Shown here piece after piece: positions 15,493 to 24,917 of a stretch of 64,000 nt of DNA. The notes under the pieces were generated by a model. That model had not been told where the DNA came from. It saw only the letters and a list, made by a program, of their open reading frames with translations, and made no database searches. A program made the translations under genes and the position numbers. The number at the start of each line of letters is the position of its first letter. The first letter of the stretch is position 1. Source of the stretch: JALYXI01 sp963716685 (GTDB lineage: Bacteria > Acidobacteriota > Terriglobia > Bryobacterales > Bryobacteraceae); assembly GCA_963716685.1 (NCBI GenBank), contig CAVQTR010000006.1, positions 248,001 through 312,000 on the forward strand, given 5' to 3'.

Positions 15493-16578
15493 TCACTTCG
15501 GCGGCTGCTCTTTGGTCTTGTTCTCTTCCGGCTTGGTGTCGGCGCCATCGAACACAATGTCGCTCGATGCCGAGTACTTATGATACGAACGGAAATCCGT
15601 CTCGTTCTTGCTCTTGTAAATGCCGCGGTTCAGATACACGGTCGCGCTAAGCGGCAGCAAAAACTTCTGCCCGCTGATATCCGCATACGCGTAATCCAGC
15701 TCTTCTTCGGCCAGCTGAATCGGGAAATCCGCCGGGATGTTTACGCTCTTGAACGTCAGCTTCACAATCTTGCGCGTCTCGTAATCCACGTAGATCAACC
15801 CGGTATACCCCGGCACTACCTCGCGGTTCGTCTCCCCGTCCTGAATGCCCCACTGCGAGTGCGCCTGGTCCACCGTGTAATTGAAAACGTAGGTCACATG
15901 GTCACGCAGCCGCGCCCAGTGGTCCCAGTGGAACTCCGCATCGGAAGACGGTTCGAAGATATACCGCAGCATGCTGCCGAACTCGCCGCTCGAAGTGGTT
16001 CCGCCCAGCGTCTTGGAATGGATATCCGTTCCTTTCGGAACCATCACCCCATTCCGCGTGATCACTTCGTAGCTTTCCTTCTGCTCCGCATAACTCAGCT
16101 TCGCGGCAATCTTATCCGCCGGGTTCCCCCAGGAACCCACGCCGCGCGGATCCACATACCGGTTCGTCACCTGCAGGCACACAAAATCCGGCAGCGATTT
16201 GGTGTAGTTCAGCGCGTATTCGCGAATCTCCCGAATCAGGTTCTGCTGCTCTTCATAGGGCGGCGGGTCCGGCTGCTTGTACACCTTCGGCGCCGGCGGA
16301 GGGGGCGGCGTCGAAAGGCTCGCCGTTGCGGACATCAGTTCTTTCAGGGCGGCTACCGTTTTCGGTCCGGCGCCATCGCTCTGCAGATCTTCCACCGTCT
16401 GCGGCTCCAGCTTCTCGCTCAGCTTCATATGCTGCAGATACGAAGCCACCCTGACATCGGGAATTTTCTGCTGAACGGAGGAACGGACGAAGTCGCGGAC
16501 CTGCTTCACGCTTAAAACCTGCTGGCCCCAGGCGGCCAGACACACCACCAGCGCGGCCAGGGAAACTCGACACCGCAT
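15493..16578 (-). CDS. Secreted protein of unknown function
   Basis: 361 residues. A signal peptide (MRCRVSLAALVVCLAAWGQ) leads a helical N-terminal part (about 20-90, with QVRDFVRSSVQQKIPDVRV). A Pro-rich linker (STPPPPPAPKVYKQPDPPP) follows, then a beta-rich C-terminal domain with YTKSLPDFVC, YTGLIYVDYETRKIVKL and a lysine/glutamate-rich tail. The C-terminal part looks like the outer-membrane or periplasmic proteins of unknown function common in Acidobacteria. I recognise no catalytic motif. It lies 33 bases upstream of the small HxH protein on the same strand and may head that transcript. Confidence 0.75.
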   Translation of the reverse strand: MRCRVSLAALVVCLAAWGQQVLSVKQVRDFVRSSVQQKIPDVRVASYLQHMKLSEKLEPQTVEDLQSDGAGPKTVAALKELMSATASLSTPPPPPAPKVYKQPDPPPYEEQQNLIREIREYALNYTKSLPDFVCLQVTNRYVDPRGVGSWGNPADKIAAKLSYAEQKESYEVITRNGVMVPKGTDIHSKTLGGTTSSGEFGSMLRYIFEPSSDAEFHWDHWARLRDHVTYVFNYTVDQAHSQWGIQDGETNREVVPGYTGLIYVDYETRKIVKLTFKSVNIPADFPIQLAEEELDYAYADISGQKFLLPLSATVYLNRGIYKSKNETDFRSYHKYSASSDIVFDGADTKPEENKTKEQPPK

Positions 16579-16620
16579 AGTGCTATTGTCGCATCGCGGT
16601 GCGGTTTGGTTACACCGGAA

Positions 16621-17706
16621 TCACTGGCCGAAGAAGCCGTGGCGCTTCTTCGCCGGCGGCTGCTGCTCCAGGCTCTTCTCCGAAAGTGCCTGATCCAGGG
16701 CCTTCAGCGCGACCGGAGCCATCACCCGGTAACCCTTCGCATTCGGATGCAGCCCGTCGTCTGAAAGATCAGCCGGCAGCATGCCGTTCGCGTCCTTCAG
16801 AGCCGACCAGTAATCCACATACACGTAACCGTGCACCCGGCAGTACTCCTGGATCCACCGGTTCACCTGCATGATCGTCGCCGGCGGATGCGTCTTCGCC
16901 ATCTCGAATCGCGGACTGTCCCGCTTGTGATAATCGCTCACCGGCGTGATGGAAGCGAAAAGCGGAATGATGTGGTTGGCCTTGCACAAGTCGCCGATCA
17001 TGCTTAGGTTGTTCTCGACTGCATCCATCGGCACGCCTCGCGCGATATCGTTCGTCCCCGCCAGAATCAGCATCGCCCGCGGATGGATATCGATCACGTC
17101 GGCCTTCATCCGCCCCAGCATCTCGCTCGTCACCTGTCCGCTAATGCCGCGGTTCACGTAATCCCTGCCTGTGAAATATTCGTTCAGCCGCCAGAAATCC
17201 GTAATGCTGTCCCCAAAGAACACCACGCGCGTAAAGTTCTGCGCCGGCGGACTCAGCTTCGCATTGGCATCCGCATAGCGCCGCAGGTTGTCGCGGTCCG
17301 GATTCCGCACCTGCAGTTCCTTGCGCTCCAGCAGGGCCCGCAGAATTCCGTCCAGCCGGTCCACGTCTTCTCTCAGCTCCAGAAACTGCCGCCGCGCCAC
17401 TTCGCTCAGCGTGGCCGGTTTCGGCATTGTGTCCAGCAGCGCCAGGTAGCCGCGCGCCTGCATCAGGAAGTCGTACGTCAGCGCCGAGTTGTTCGGCGTC
17501 ACCTGCATGGCGGAAAGCGTTTGCCGGCTCGCTTCCTGAAGCGGAGCCCCGGCCCTCACCATCCCCGGCACCACAGCCGCCGTGGATTCCATCAGCTGTC
17601 CAATCCGCATCTCCAGCTGCGCCGGGTCGTTTGGATTCGTCGAGGGAGCCGGCGGCTGCGCCACCACCGCCGCGCAGCACAGCAGGGAAATCGCAAACCG
17701 CTTCAC
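16621..17706 (-). CDS. SGNH/GDSL-type hydrolase, secreted
   Basis: 361 residues from a GTG that overlaps the TGA of the preceding gene (GTGA at 17703-17706) and has an AAGGAAG ribosome site. A signal peptide (VKRFAISLLCCAAVVAQ) leads a helical region of about 130 residues. The SGNH blocks follow: FFGDSITDFWR (nucleophile Ser), a GISGQ region (Gly), ILAGTNDIARG (Asn) and a C-terminal DGLHPNAKGY (Asp and His). Such enzymes are serine esterases or lipases, often removing acetyl groups from glycans. The extra N-terminal helical part is unusual. It is coupled to a DUF3108 gene upstream. Confidence 0.87.
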   Translation of the reverse strand: MKRFAISLLCCAAVVAQPPAPSTNPNDPAQLEMRIGQLMESTAAVVPGMVRAGAPLQEASRQTLSAMQVTPNNSALTYDFLMQARGYLALLDTMPKPATLSEVARRQFLELREDVDRLDGILRALLERKELQVRNPDRDNLRRYADANAKLSPPAQNFTRVVFFGDSITDFWRLNEYFTGRDYVNRGISGQVTSEMLGRMKADVIDIHPRAMLILAGTNDIARGVPMDAVENNLSMIGDLCKANHIIPLFASITPVSDYHKRDSPRFEMAKTHPPATIMQVNRWIQEYCRVHGYVYVDYWSALKDANGMLPADLSDDGLHPNAKGYRVMAPVALKALDQALSEKSLEQQPPAKKRHGFFGQ

Positions 17707-18488
17707 GTCTTTTCTTCCTTGTCCAGGCGCAGCGTGATCGTGCCGATCGTGAACTGCAGCCGAATTTGAATCTGCACCGGGATGCGCTGCGCATCGTCGG
17801 AGAGCCAGATATGCAAATGCCCAGGCCGCCGGTACAGCACATTGTTGAAGGCGAAGATTTCGTAGAGCACCGTTTTCTTGTCGCCCAGCGGCGTTTTCAG
17901 CAACTCGCGCCTCTGGCACTCAATCTTCAACATCACGCTTTTCTTACCGTCGCTCACCGGGATCTGCGTGGATTTGCCCGGCTCCAGATTCATTCCGCGC
18001 AGAAACATCAAACCGCCCACAACATCGTGCACGCATGACGGAACGCTGGTCTCGGCCAGTGTGGTGGTGTTCTTGATCAGATCCTTCTCGCGGTAGATCG
18101 CCCGCTTTTCCACGTTCTCGTACACCACTTTCGTTTCGCGGCTGCGGCTGCCCTCATGCGCCGTCATGAACGTACTCTCCGCGCAAAACCCCTTCGACAT
18201 CTCCGACGTGTAATCGTCCTCCACATGGAACAGGCGCGACACCAGGCCCAGAGACTCAATGTGTAGCTTCGATTCCAGTTCGGCCTTCTCTGAAGAAGGC
18301 GCAGGCCCCAGTGACAGCCGCGCGCGGCCCGCGCTCACCAGCCGCCATTCGATCGAATACTCCAGCGATTCCTTCTCTGCATTCTTCGTCGCGGAAGGCA
18401 CGGGTGGCGTCTGCGGCGCCGCGGCCAGCCCCGTCGCCAGCACGCACGCCGCCAGGGCGCTGTGCCTGTGCCACCGTGAACGAAGCAT
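17703..18488 (-). CDS. DUF3108-type secreted protein
   Basis: 261 residues from the ATG at 18488, which opens a signal peptide (MLRSRWHRHSALAACVLATGLAAA). The body is beta-rich with the EYSIEWRLVSAGRARLSL start and the FLRGMNLEPGKSTQIPVSDGKK and HIWLSDDAQRIPVQIQI blocks that mark DUF3108 proteins. These are periplasmic lipid-binding-like proteins of unknown role. An in-frame TTG at 18542 would add 18 residues but spoils the signal peptide. The gene overlaps the SGNH hydrolase by four bases, so the two are probably made together and may act on the same envelope substrate. Confidence 0.75.
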   Translation of the reverse strand: MLRSRWHRHSALAACVLATGLAAAPQTPPVPSATKNAEKESLEYSIEWRLVSAGRARLSLGPAPSSEKAELESKLHIESLGLVSRLFHVEDDYTSEMSKGFCAESTFMTAHEGSRSRETKVVYENVEKRAIYREKDLIKNTTTLAETSVPSCVHDVVGGLMFLRGMNLEPGKSTQIPVSDGKKSVMLKIECQRRELLKTPLGDKKTVLYEIFAFNNVLYRRPGHLHIWLSDDAQRIPVQIQIRLQFTIGTITLRLDKEEKT

Positions 18489-18565
18489 GAACCCGAAGTT
18501 TCTCAGAAGTGAGAAACGCAAGTCAAAGAAAAAAGGGTACAAAAAAGGATTGTAGATGCGGCCGG

Positions 18566-19075
18566 CTATTTCAGCAGCTTGTCGATATCCGCGTTGATGG
18601 CATTGCTTTCGAAGAACTTCTCCGTCGCAGGTCCATACTCATAATCGTTCCGGATCATGCCGTTCCGGTCGATCAGGAAGACATGCGGAAAACGCACCGT
18701 GGGGTTCTGCGGCGTGATCTTCAGATAAGAAGCAATCACCTGGCCCGAATCGAACAGCACCGGCGACGTGATGTTGAACTTGGAAATATAGTTCTGCACC
18801 ATTTGCAGGCTGTCCGGCGCAGTTACAATGTAGAGCACCGCCAGCTTTCCCTCGTACTTCTTCTTGGATTCTTCGAGGATCGTCGAGAACTTCTGGCAAT
18901 GCGGGCAGGTGGTCTGCATAATCTCCACCACCAGCACCTTGCCACGGTAATCCTGCGGATCGTGATACGTCTGATGAATGTCCATCAGGTCGAATCCCGG
19001 TGCGCGGCGATTCGAAAGCTCGCCCGAACCGAAAGCCACCGCCGCAGTAACCAGAACAACAGCAAACCAACGCAT
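18566..19075 (-). CDS. Thioredoxin-fold redoxin, TlpA/AhpC-TSA-like, exported
   Basis: 169 residues from the ATG at 19075. A hydrophobic leader (MRWFAVVLVTAAVAFGSG) suggests export or membrane anchoring. The thioredoxin fold is shown by GKVLVVEIMQTTCPHCQKF, with a CPHC redox pair, and by a later FPHVFLIDRNGMI segment with the cis-proline region. TlpA-like proteins reduce or exchange disulfides in the periplasm, for example for cytochrome maturation. A TTG at 19084 overlaps the mtnA stop (TTGA) and is a possible alternative start adding three residues. The gene follows mtnA directly on the same strand. Confidence 0.83.
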   Translation of the reverse strand: MRWFAVVLVTAAVAFGSGELSNRRAPGFDLMDIHQTYHDPQDYRGKVLVVEIMQTTCPHCQKFSTILEESKKKYEGKLAVLYIVTAPDSLQMVQNYISKFNITSPVLFDSGQVIASYLKITPQNPTVRFPHVFLIDRNGMIRNDYEYGPATEKFFESNAINADIDKLLK

Positions 19076-19080
19076 AAGCT

Positions 19081-20091
19081 TCAACGTAACATGGCCGCGA
19101 GAGACTGCTCGTAAGGCTCCCGCGCAACCCCTTTCTCCGTGATAATCGCCGTCACGTAGCGATGAGGCGTCACGTCGAACGCCGGATGCCGCGCCAGCGC
19201 TCCCACCGGGGCAACAGACGTCCCTGAATAGTGCGTCACCTCCGCCGCCGCACGTTCTTCAATCGGAATGGCCTCGCCGGTCGCAAGCTTCAGATCCAGC
19301 GTGGAAGTGGGAGCGGCCACATAGAAAGGAACATTGTTTTCCTTTGCCAGCACCGCCACCGAGTAAGTCCCAATCTTATTGGCGACATCGCCATTCGCCG
19401 CGATGCGGTCGGCGCCCACCACCACGCAGCCGATGCGCCCGGATTTCAGAAAGTGGCCGGCCATGTTGTCCGTGATCAGCGTCGTGGGAATGTTGTCGTG
19501 CAGCAGTTCCCACAGGGTCAGCCGCGAGCCCTGCAAAAACGGCCGCGTCTCATCCGCGAACACATCGATCTGCTTACCCGCTTCCACCGCGGCCCGAATC
19601 ACCCCGAGCGCCGTTCCGTACCCCGCGGTCGCCAGTGCGCCCGCGTTGCAGTGCGTCAGCACCGTCTTTCCATCCGGCACCAGCGGCGCGCCGTGCTGCC
19701 CAATCGCGCGATTGATCGCCACGTCTTCCATGCGGATCAGCTGCGCTTCGGTCGCCAGGCGTTCCGCGATCGCTGCTGCGCTCTGTCCCTCCAGCGAACG
19801 GTGCAGCGCCTTCATGCGGTCGATCGCCCAGAACAGATTCACTGCCGTCGGCCGCGTCTTCGATAGCGTCTCGCAGATCGCTTCCATGTCCGCGCCCGGC
19901 TCCCGCATTCCCAGCGCGATCCCCATCGCCGCCGCCACGCCGATCGCCGGCGCCCCGCGGATAATCATGGTCCGGATGGCATGCGCCACCTCGTCAGACG
20001 TGCGGCAGGTAACGAAAATCTCTTCGTTCGGAAGTCGCGTCTGGTCGATCATGACCACGCCTTCATCGGTCCACTGAATCGTTTCGATCAT
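19081..20091 (-). CDS. mtnA: S-methyl-5-thioribose-1-phosphate isomerase
   Basis: 336 residues, full length. MtnA converts methylthioribose-1-phosphate to methylthioribulose-1-phosphate in methionine salvage. The eIF2B-like isomerase signatures are all visible: IRGAPAIGVAAAMG (45-58), THCNAGALAT with catalytic Cys148, DETRPFLQGSRLT, TDNMAGHFL and VVGADRIAANGDVANKIGT with catalytic Asp228. The Cys-to-Asp spacing of 80 residues matches the Bacillus enzyme as I remember it. No other salvage gene (mtnB, mtnC, mtnK) is nearby. It sits seven bases downstream of the CPBP protease gene on the same strand. Confidence 0.95.
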   Translation of the reverse strand: MIETIQWTDEGVVMIDQTRLPNEEIFVTCRTSDEVAHAIRTMIIRGAPAIGVAAAMGIALGMREPGADMEAICETLSKTRPTAVNLFWAIDRMKALHRSLEGQSAAAIAERLATEAQLIRMEDVAINRAIGQHGAPLVPDGKTVLTHCNAGALATAGYGTALGVIRAAVEAGKQIDVFADETRPFLQGSRLTLWELLHDNIPTTLITDNMAGHFLKSGRIGCVVVGADRIAANGDVANKIGTYSVAVLAKENNVPFYVAAPTSTLDLKLATGEAIPIEERAAAEVTHYSGTSVAPVGALARHPAFDVTPHRYVTAIITEKGVAREPYEQSLAAMLR

Positions 20092-20098
20092 CTTGGTC

Positions 20099-20803
20099 TT
20101 AAGCTTTTCCCTGCGCCAGCAGTTCCATGAAAAAAGTGAAATTGTAAGCCGAATGCATCAGCGTTGAGGCCTGGGTCGACCCGCTGATCTGCCGCATCCA
20201 GCCGAACGCGATGCCGGCCAGCGTAATCACCAGGCCGGATTGCCAGGAGAACGCGTTCTGCGCCAGATGCAGCGTGCCGAACACCACCGCCGTGATTAAA
20301 ATTCCGATCATCGGACCGAGGGAACGGACCAGCACCGGCTGCATGAAACCGCGGAATACCAACTCTTCAAACAACGGCCCCAGAGTGGTTCCTACGACGC
20401 CGAACGCAATAGCAGTGCCTCTGCGAGAGAGCAGATGCTTCATCGGCGTGTCCACGTCCGGAGTGCGCAGCAGAGCCGCGAGGAATCCCAGTCCAAAGGC
20501 CAGCAGCACGCCCAGAATCGCCGCCTGTCCCAGACCCGCCGGCGTCCTCACCCACCCCAGCGGACGCCAGAACCCGCGCCCGTACTGCAGCTTGATAATC
20601 GCGCACAGCACCCCCAGCAGCAGCGCATACAGCAGCAGTTGCGCCGCCAGCACCGCGCCGCCGTTGTTGGTCGCGTTCAGGTGAAAAATCGACGTCACGC
20701 CGTGTACCGCCAGCTGCGCCAGTACCACGCACAGCAGACTCAGACCCACGAACAGCAGCAGATCCGTATAGCCCCACGACGCGTCCTGATCGGCTTCGGT
20801 CAC
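20099..20803 (-). CDS. CPBP family intramembrane glutamic endopeptidase
   Basis: 234 residues with about six to seven membrane helices. The family motifs are LFEELVFRGFMQ (paired glutamates plus Arg), a second block VVFGTLHLAQNAFSW with the catalytic His, and a third, TLMHSAYNFTFF. CPBP (Abi/CAAX) proteases cleave membrane substrates and in bacteria are linked to protein maturation or self-immunity. The GTG start overlaps the TGA of uvrA by four bases (GTGA), so it is translated as part of the uvrA-CPBP-mtnA run. No bacteriocin or peptide substrate gene is next to it. Confidence 0.88.
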   Translation of the reverse strand: MTEADQDASWGYTDLLLFVGLSLLCVVLAQLAVHGVTSIFHLNATNNGGAVLAAQLLLYALLLGVLCAIIKLQYGRGFWRPLGWVRTPAGLGQAAILGVLLAFGLGFLAALLRTPDVDTPMKHLLSRRGTAIAFGVVGTTLGPLFEELVFRGFMQPVLVRSLGPMIGILITAVVFGTLHLAQNAFSWQSGLVITLAGIAFGWMRQISGSTQASTLMHSAYNFTFFMELLAQGKA

Positions 20804-23547
20804 GCGGCGTGCAGAACCTTCCTCAACGCCTCCGCGGTGAAGCTCTTCTTCGATTTGATCAGCTGCTCCGGCGTCCCGCAGGCCACGATGCGGCCCCCAT
20901 CGTCGCCGCCGTCCGGCCCCAGATCGATGATCCAGTCCGCCGATTTGATCACATCCAGATTATGCTCGATCACCAGCACCGAGTTCCCCAGATCCACCAG
21001 CCTCTGCAGTACATCCAGCAGCTTGCGCACGTCGTCGAAGTGCAGTCCCGTCGTCGGTTCGTCCAGCAGATAAAACGTGCGTCCGGTCTGCCGTTTGCTC
21101 AACTCCTTCGCAAGCTTGATCCGCTGCGCTTCGCCGCCCGACAGAGTGGTCGAAGACTGGCCCAAATGAATATATCCCAGGCCAACATCGTTCAGAGTCT
21201 GCAGCTTCGGCGCAATGTGCGGCAGGTTCTCCAGAATCGGCAGCGCCTCCTCCACCGTCATCTCCAGCAGGTCCGCGATCGAGCGGTCTTTATACTTCAC
21301 CTGCAGCGTCTCGTGGTTATACCGGCGTCCGCGGCATACGTCGCAGGTCACATACACGTCCGGCAGGAAATTCATCTCGATGCGCTTCAGCCCATCGCCC
21401 TGGCACGCTTCGCACCTTCCGCCCTTGACGTTAAAGCTGAAGCGCCCGGCTTTGTAAGCCCGCTCGCGCGATTCCGGCAGCATCGCGTATAAATCGCGAA
21501 TGGGACCGAACAGGCCCGTGTAAGTCGCGGGATTCGAGCGCGGAGTTCGTCCGATCGGCGATTGATCGATCCGCACTACTTTGTCCAGATGCTCCAGCCC
21601 GGTGAATGTGTCGTGCGCGCCCGGCTCCTGCTTCGAACCGTAGATTTCCTTTGCCAGTGACCGGTACACAATGTCGTTAATCAGCGTCGATTTGCCGCTG
21701 CCCGAAACGCCTGTCACCACCGTCAGCATCCCCAGCGGAATCTCAATGGTGACGTCCTTCAGGTTGTGTTCGCGAGCGCCTGTCACCACAATCTTCTTGC
21801 CGTTGCCCTTGCGCCGCTTGGCCGGAACCGCGATCGATAGGTCGCCCGATAAATACCTGCCCGTCAGCGATCCCGGAATCTGCCGGATTTCGCTCGGTGT
21901 CCCACTGCCTGCCAGTTCGCCCCCCAGCCTGCCCGCGCCCGGTCCCAGATCGATCACGTAATCGGCGCGGTCGATCGTGTCCGCGTCGTGCTCCACCACC
22001 AGCACCGTGTTGCCCATGTCGCGCAGATGCGTCAGTGTCTCGAGCAGCCGGTCGTTGTCCCGCGGATGCAGCCCGATCGAAGGCTCGTCCAGCACATAGA
22101 GCACACCGCGAAGCTTCGAACCGATCTGCGTCGCCAGCCGGATCCGCTGCGATTCGCCGCCCGAAAGCGTGGATGCCGAGCGCCCCAGACTCAGATAGTG
22201 CAGACCCACCGCCGTCAGAAACTCCAGTCGTCGCCGGATCTCATCCACCACCCGCCCGGCAATCTGCTTCTCCCGGTCGTTCAGCTGCCAGGACTGTACC
22301 GTCAGCAGCGACCGCGAAAGCGACATGTCCACCAGCTCCGCGATGCTCAGTCCTTTGACGCGAATTGCTAGTGAAGAAGGGCGCAGCCGTCTGCCTTCGC
22401 ACGCATCGCAAAGCTGCGGCGACATGTAGTCCGTCAGCCACTCCCGGTAATTGTCCGTGGAACCTTCGAAAGCGCCCTGCAGCGTTTCCACAATCAGTTC
22501 CATCACGGCCGTCTGCGTCTTCGCCGGAATCTTCTCCCACGGGCTCGTCAGCTTGAACTTCAGGGCCTTCGCCGCTTCCTCCAGATTCGCCGCCATGTAC
22601 GCCGAACTGGCGCCCGGCCCCAGACCTCCCTCCAGCAGCGGCTTCGATTCGTCCACAATTACTTTCGCCGGGTCGAAAGCCCACTTGCTGCCCAGCCCCG
22701 CGCATTTCTCACACGCGCCATACGGACTGTTGAAGGAGAATGAACGCGGCTCCAGCTGCGGAATGCTGGTACCGCACTCCATACAAGCCAGCTTGCGCGA
22801 ATACAGCCGCTCCTCGCCGTTCACCACCGCCACAATCACCAGGCCGTTGGCCAGCTGCGTTGCCGTCTCAATCGAAGCTTCCAGCCGTTGTTCAATCCCC
22901 GGCTTCACCTGCAACCGGTCCACCACCACTTCGATCGTGTGATTCTTCCGCCGGTCCAGCGGAATGTCCTCATCGAGCGAGCGCACCACGCCGTCAATCC
23001 GCGCCCGCACAAAACCCTGGCGCGCCAGCTTCTCGAGATCTTTCTTGAATTCGCCTTTGCGGCCTCTCACAAACGGAGCCAATATCAAAATCCGCGCCGG
23101 GCCGCCGTCGCCCGATGGCAGCCCCAGCACGTGATGCAGAATCTGCTCCGTCGTCTGCCGTGAAATCTCGTTGCCGCAGGTCGGGCAGTGCGGAATCCCA
23201 ATCGACGAATACAGCAGCCTCAGATAGTCGTAAATCTCCGTGATCGTGCCCACGGTGGATCGCGGACTCCGGCTCGTCGTCTTCTGTTCAATCGAGATCG
23301 CCGGACTCAGTCCCTCCACCGAATCCACATCCGGCCTTTCCATCTGATCCAGAAACTGCCGCGCGTAAGTGGAAAGCGTCTCGACATACCGCCGCTGACC
23401 TTCCGCATAAATGGTGTCGAACGCCAGAGACGACTTACCAGACCCGCTCAGTCCCGTGATTACCGTCAGCGAATTGCGCGGAATGCGCACGTCGATGTTC
23501 TTCAAATTATGCTGACGCGCGCCATGTACTGTGATCTCTTTCAGCAT
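20800..23547 (-). CDS. uvrA: Excinuclease ABC subunit A
   Basis: 915 residues, close to normal. UvrA is the damage-sensing ATPase of nucleotide excision repair. Both ABC modules are complete: Walker A GLSGSGKSSL near residue 35 and GVSGSGKSTL in the second half, each with an LSGGE(S/A)QRI signature. Zinc-binding CPTCG and CMEC-type cysteines occur in the first half and CEACQGDG/CDVCRGRRY in the second. The ATG is followed by the standard MLKEITVHGARQHNLKN opening. The downstream protease overlaps its stop codon by four bases. A divergent zinc-ribbon gene starts 70 bases away. Confidence 0.97.
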   Translation of the reverse strand: MLKEITVHGARQHNLKNIDVRIPRNSLTVITGLSGSGKSSLAFDTIYAEGQRRYVETLSTYARQFLDQMERPDVDSVEGLSPAISIEQKTTSRSPRSTVGTITEIYDYLRLLYSSIGIPHCPTCGNEISRQTTEQILHHVLGLPSGDGGPARILILAPFVRGRKGEFKKDLEKLARQGFVRARIDGVVRSLDEDIPLDRRKNHTIEVVVDRLQVKPGIEQRLEASIETATQLANGLVIVAVVNGEERLYSRKLACMECGTSIPQLEPRSFSFNSPYGACEKCAGLGSKWAFDPAKVIVDESKPLLEGGLGPGASSAYMAANLEEAAKALKFKLTSPWEKIPAKTQTAVMELIVETLQGAFEGSTDNYREWLTDYMSPQLCDACEGRRLRPSSLAIRVKGLSIAELVDMSLSRSLLTVQSWQLNDREKQIAGRVVDEIRRRLEFLTAVGLHYLSLGRSASTLSGGESQRIRLATQIGSKLRGVLYVLDEPSIGLHPRDNDRLLETLTHLRDMGNTVLVVEHDADTIDRADYVIDLGPGAGRLGGELAGSGTPSEIRQIPGSLTGRYLSGDLSIAVPAKRRKGNGKKIVVTGAREHNLKDVTIEIPLGMLTVVTGVSGSGKSTLINDIVYRSLAKEIYGSKQEPGAHDTFTGLEHLDKVVRIDQSPIGRTPRSNPATYTGLFGPIRDLYAMLPESRERAYKAGRFSFNVKGGRCEACQGDGLKRIEMNFLPDVYVTCDVCRGRRYNHETLQVKYKDRSIADLLEMTVEEALPILENLPHIAPKLQTLNDVGLGYIHLGQSSTTLSGGEAQRIKLAKELSKRQTGRTFYLLDEPTTGLHFDDVRKLLDVLQRLVDLGNSVLVIEHNLDVIKSADWIIDLGPDGGDDGGRIVACGTPEQLIKSKKSFTAEALRKVLHAA

Positions 23548-23617
23548 ATTCGGAGGGGTGTTTCCAGTTTGACTAAGTTGTCACGGGTTCGCAATGTGTA
23601 TAGGATGAAGTGGCTGA

Positions 23618-23980
23618 ATGCCGCGTTGCCTAAAGTGTGGGGAATCTCTGGTCCGCGCCCGTCGTGCCATCTGGGAAAAAGCGCTTTACACGCTTGTGTT
23701 TAAGTGCCAGGCCTGTGAGATCCGCATCGGTGAGAAGCGCAGTTACCTGCATTACTTCGCCCGCTTTGCCCGCTGCCCCCGCTGCGGCACGGAGCAGGTG
23801 GAAAAACGCAGCACCCGCGACCGCATCGATAAGCTTCTCAAGACCCCTGTCAGCCTTGCCCAGGCTCTCCTCGGCGGCTCGCTCTACCACTGCGTATTCT
23901 GCCGCGTCCAGTTTTACGATCTGCGCGCCAGAGCGCGCAAAACCACGCAGCCGCAGGATGCTACCCTCGCCTCCCCTTGA
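23618..23980 (+). CDS. Zinc-ribbon protein with four CxxC pairs
   Basis: 120 residues. Four CxxC knuckles (CLKC, CQAC, CPRC, CVFC) are arranged as two zinc ribbons separated by a helical segment (DRIDKLLKTPVSLAQALL). The first ribbon starts at residue 4. There is no signal peptide or membrane helix, so a cytoplasmic nucleic-acid- or protein-binding role is likely. I do not recognise the family. The stop overlaps the TTG start of the pseudouridine synthase gene (TTGA), hinting at coupled translation with an RNA-modifying enzyme. Divergently placed from uvrA. Confidence 0.65.
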   Translation: MPRCLKCGESLVRARRAIWEKALYTLVFKCQACEIRIGEKRSYLHYFARFARCPRCGTEQVEKRSTRDRIDKLLKTPVSLAQALLGGSLYHCVFCRVQFYDLRARARKTTQPQDATLASP

Positions 23981-24879
23981 CGGTCGCCACCACCGCCTCC
24001 GATCGCGGTAAGCGGCTCGACGCCTTCCTCCATCAAACCTTCCCGGAGTTCAGCCGCTCCCGCCTGCAGGGTTGGATCCGCTCCGGAGACGTGCTCGTAG
24101 ACGGCGCCGCCGTCCGGCCTTCCTTCCTTCTCCGGGGAGACGAACGCATCGAACTAACCCCTCAGGCCGCCCCTCCCCTGCACGCGGAACCCGAAAACAT
24201 CGAACTGCAAATCCTATACGAGGACGCCGACCTTGTTGCCGTTGATAAACCCCCCGGCATGGTCGTACACGCCGGTGCCGGCGTTCATTCCGGCACTCTG
24301 GTCAACGCCCTGCTGCACCGCTTCCAAAGCCTCTCCGGTATAGCCGGCGACCTCCGCCCCGGAATCGTTCACCGCCTCGACCGCTTCACCACCGGCGTGC
24401 TCCTCGTCGCTAAAAACGACCGCGCGCACCAGCACCTCGCGGCCCAGTTCGCCAGCCGTACCACCCGCAAGCTCTACCTCACCCTCGTCCACGGCGCCTT
24501 CGATACGGACACCGGACGCATCACTTCCCCGATTGCCCGCGACCCCGTCCGCCGCGAGCGCATGACCACCAAAGTCGCCGGCGGACGCGCCGCCTGGACC
24601 GAATACCAGGTTTTGGAGCGCTACCCCGGCTATGCCTTTCTGCAGGTGCTGATTCGCACCGGCAGAACCCACCAGATCCGCGTCCACATGGCCTCCATTC
24701 GCCACCCCGTCGTGGGCGATCGCCTCTACGGCGCGCCTGAGTCCGCTCTCGGCCGCTATTTCCTCCATTCGCACAGCATCGAATTCGATCTCCCCTCCAC
24801 CGGCGAACGCATCAAAGTCGAATCGCCCCTCCCCGCGGACCTCGCAAACTGGAAGCAGAGCCTCGCCGCCCGTTTTTAG
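23977..24879 (+). CDS. RluA/RluD-family pseudouridine synthase
   Basis: 300 residues. An S4 RNA-binding domain (about 8-65: RLDAFLHQTFPEFSRSRLQGWIRSGDVLVDG) precedes the synthase domain. The catalytic block is GIVHRLDRFTTGVLLVAK with Asp135; the family usually has HRLDRxTSG, so TTG is a mild variant. VAVDKPPGMVVHAG and RTGRTHQIRVHMASI are also present. These enzymes convert uridines to pseudouridine in 23S rRNA, with RluD being the closest in layout. The start is a TTG overlapping the zinc-ribbon stop; the next ATG is far inside the S4 domain. Confidence 0.9.
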   Translation: MTVATTASDRGKRLDAFLHQTFPEFSRSRLQGWIRSGDVLVDGAAVRPSFLLRGDERIELTPQAAPPLHAEPENIELQILYEDADLVAVDKPPGMVVHAGAGVHSGTLVNALLHRFQSLSGIAGDLRPGIVHRLDRFTTGVLLVAKNDRAHQHLAAQFASRTTRKLYLTLVHGAFDTDTGRITSPIARDPVRRERMTTKVAGGRAAWTEYQVLERYPGYAFLQVLIRTGRTHQIRVHMASIRHPVVGDRLYGAPESALGRYFLHSHSIEFDLPSTGERIKVESPLPADLANWKQSLAARF

Positions 24880-24917
24880 AACGTAAACCCGCCCGCGGGC
24901 ATCAAACTAAAAGAACC

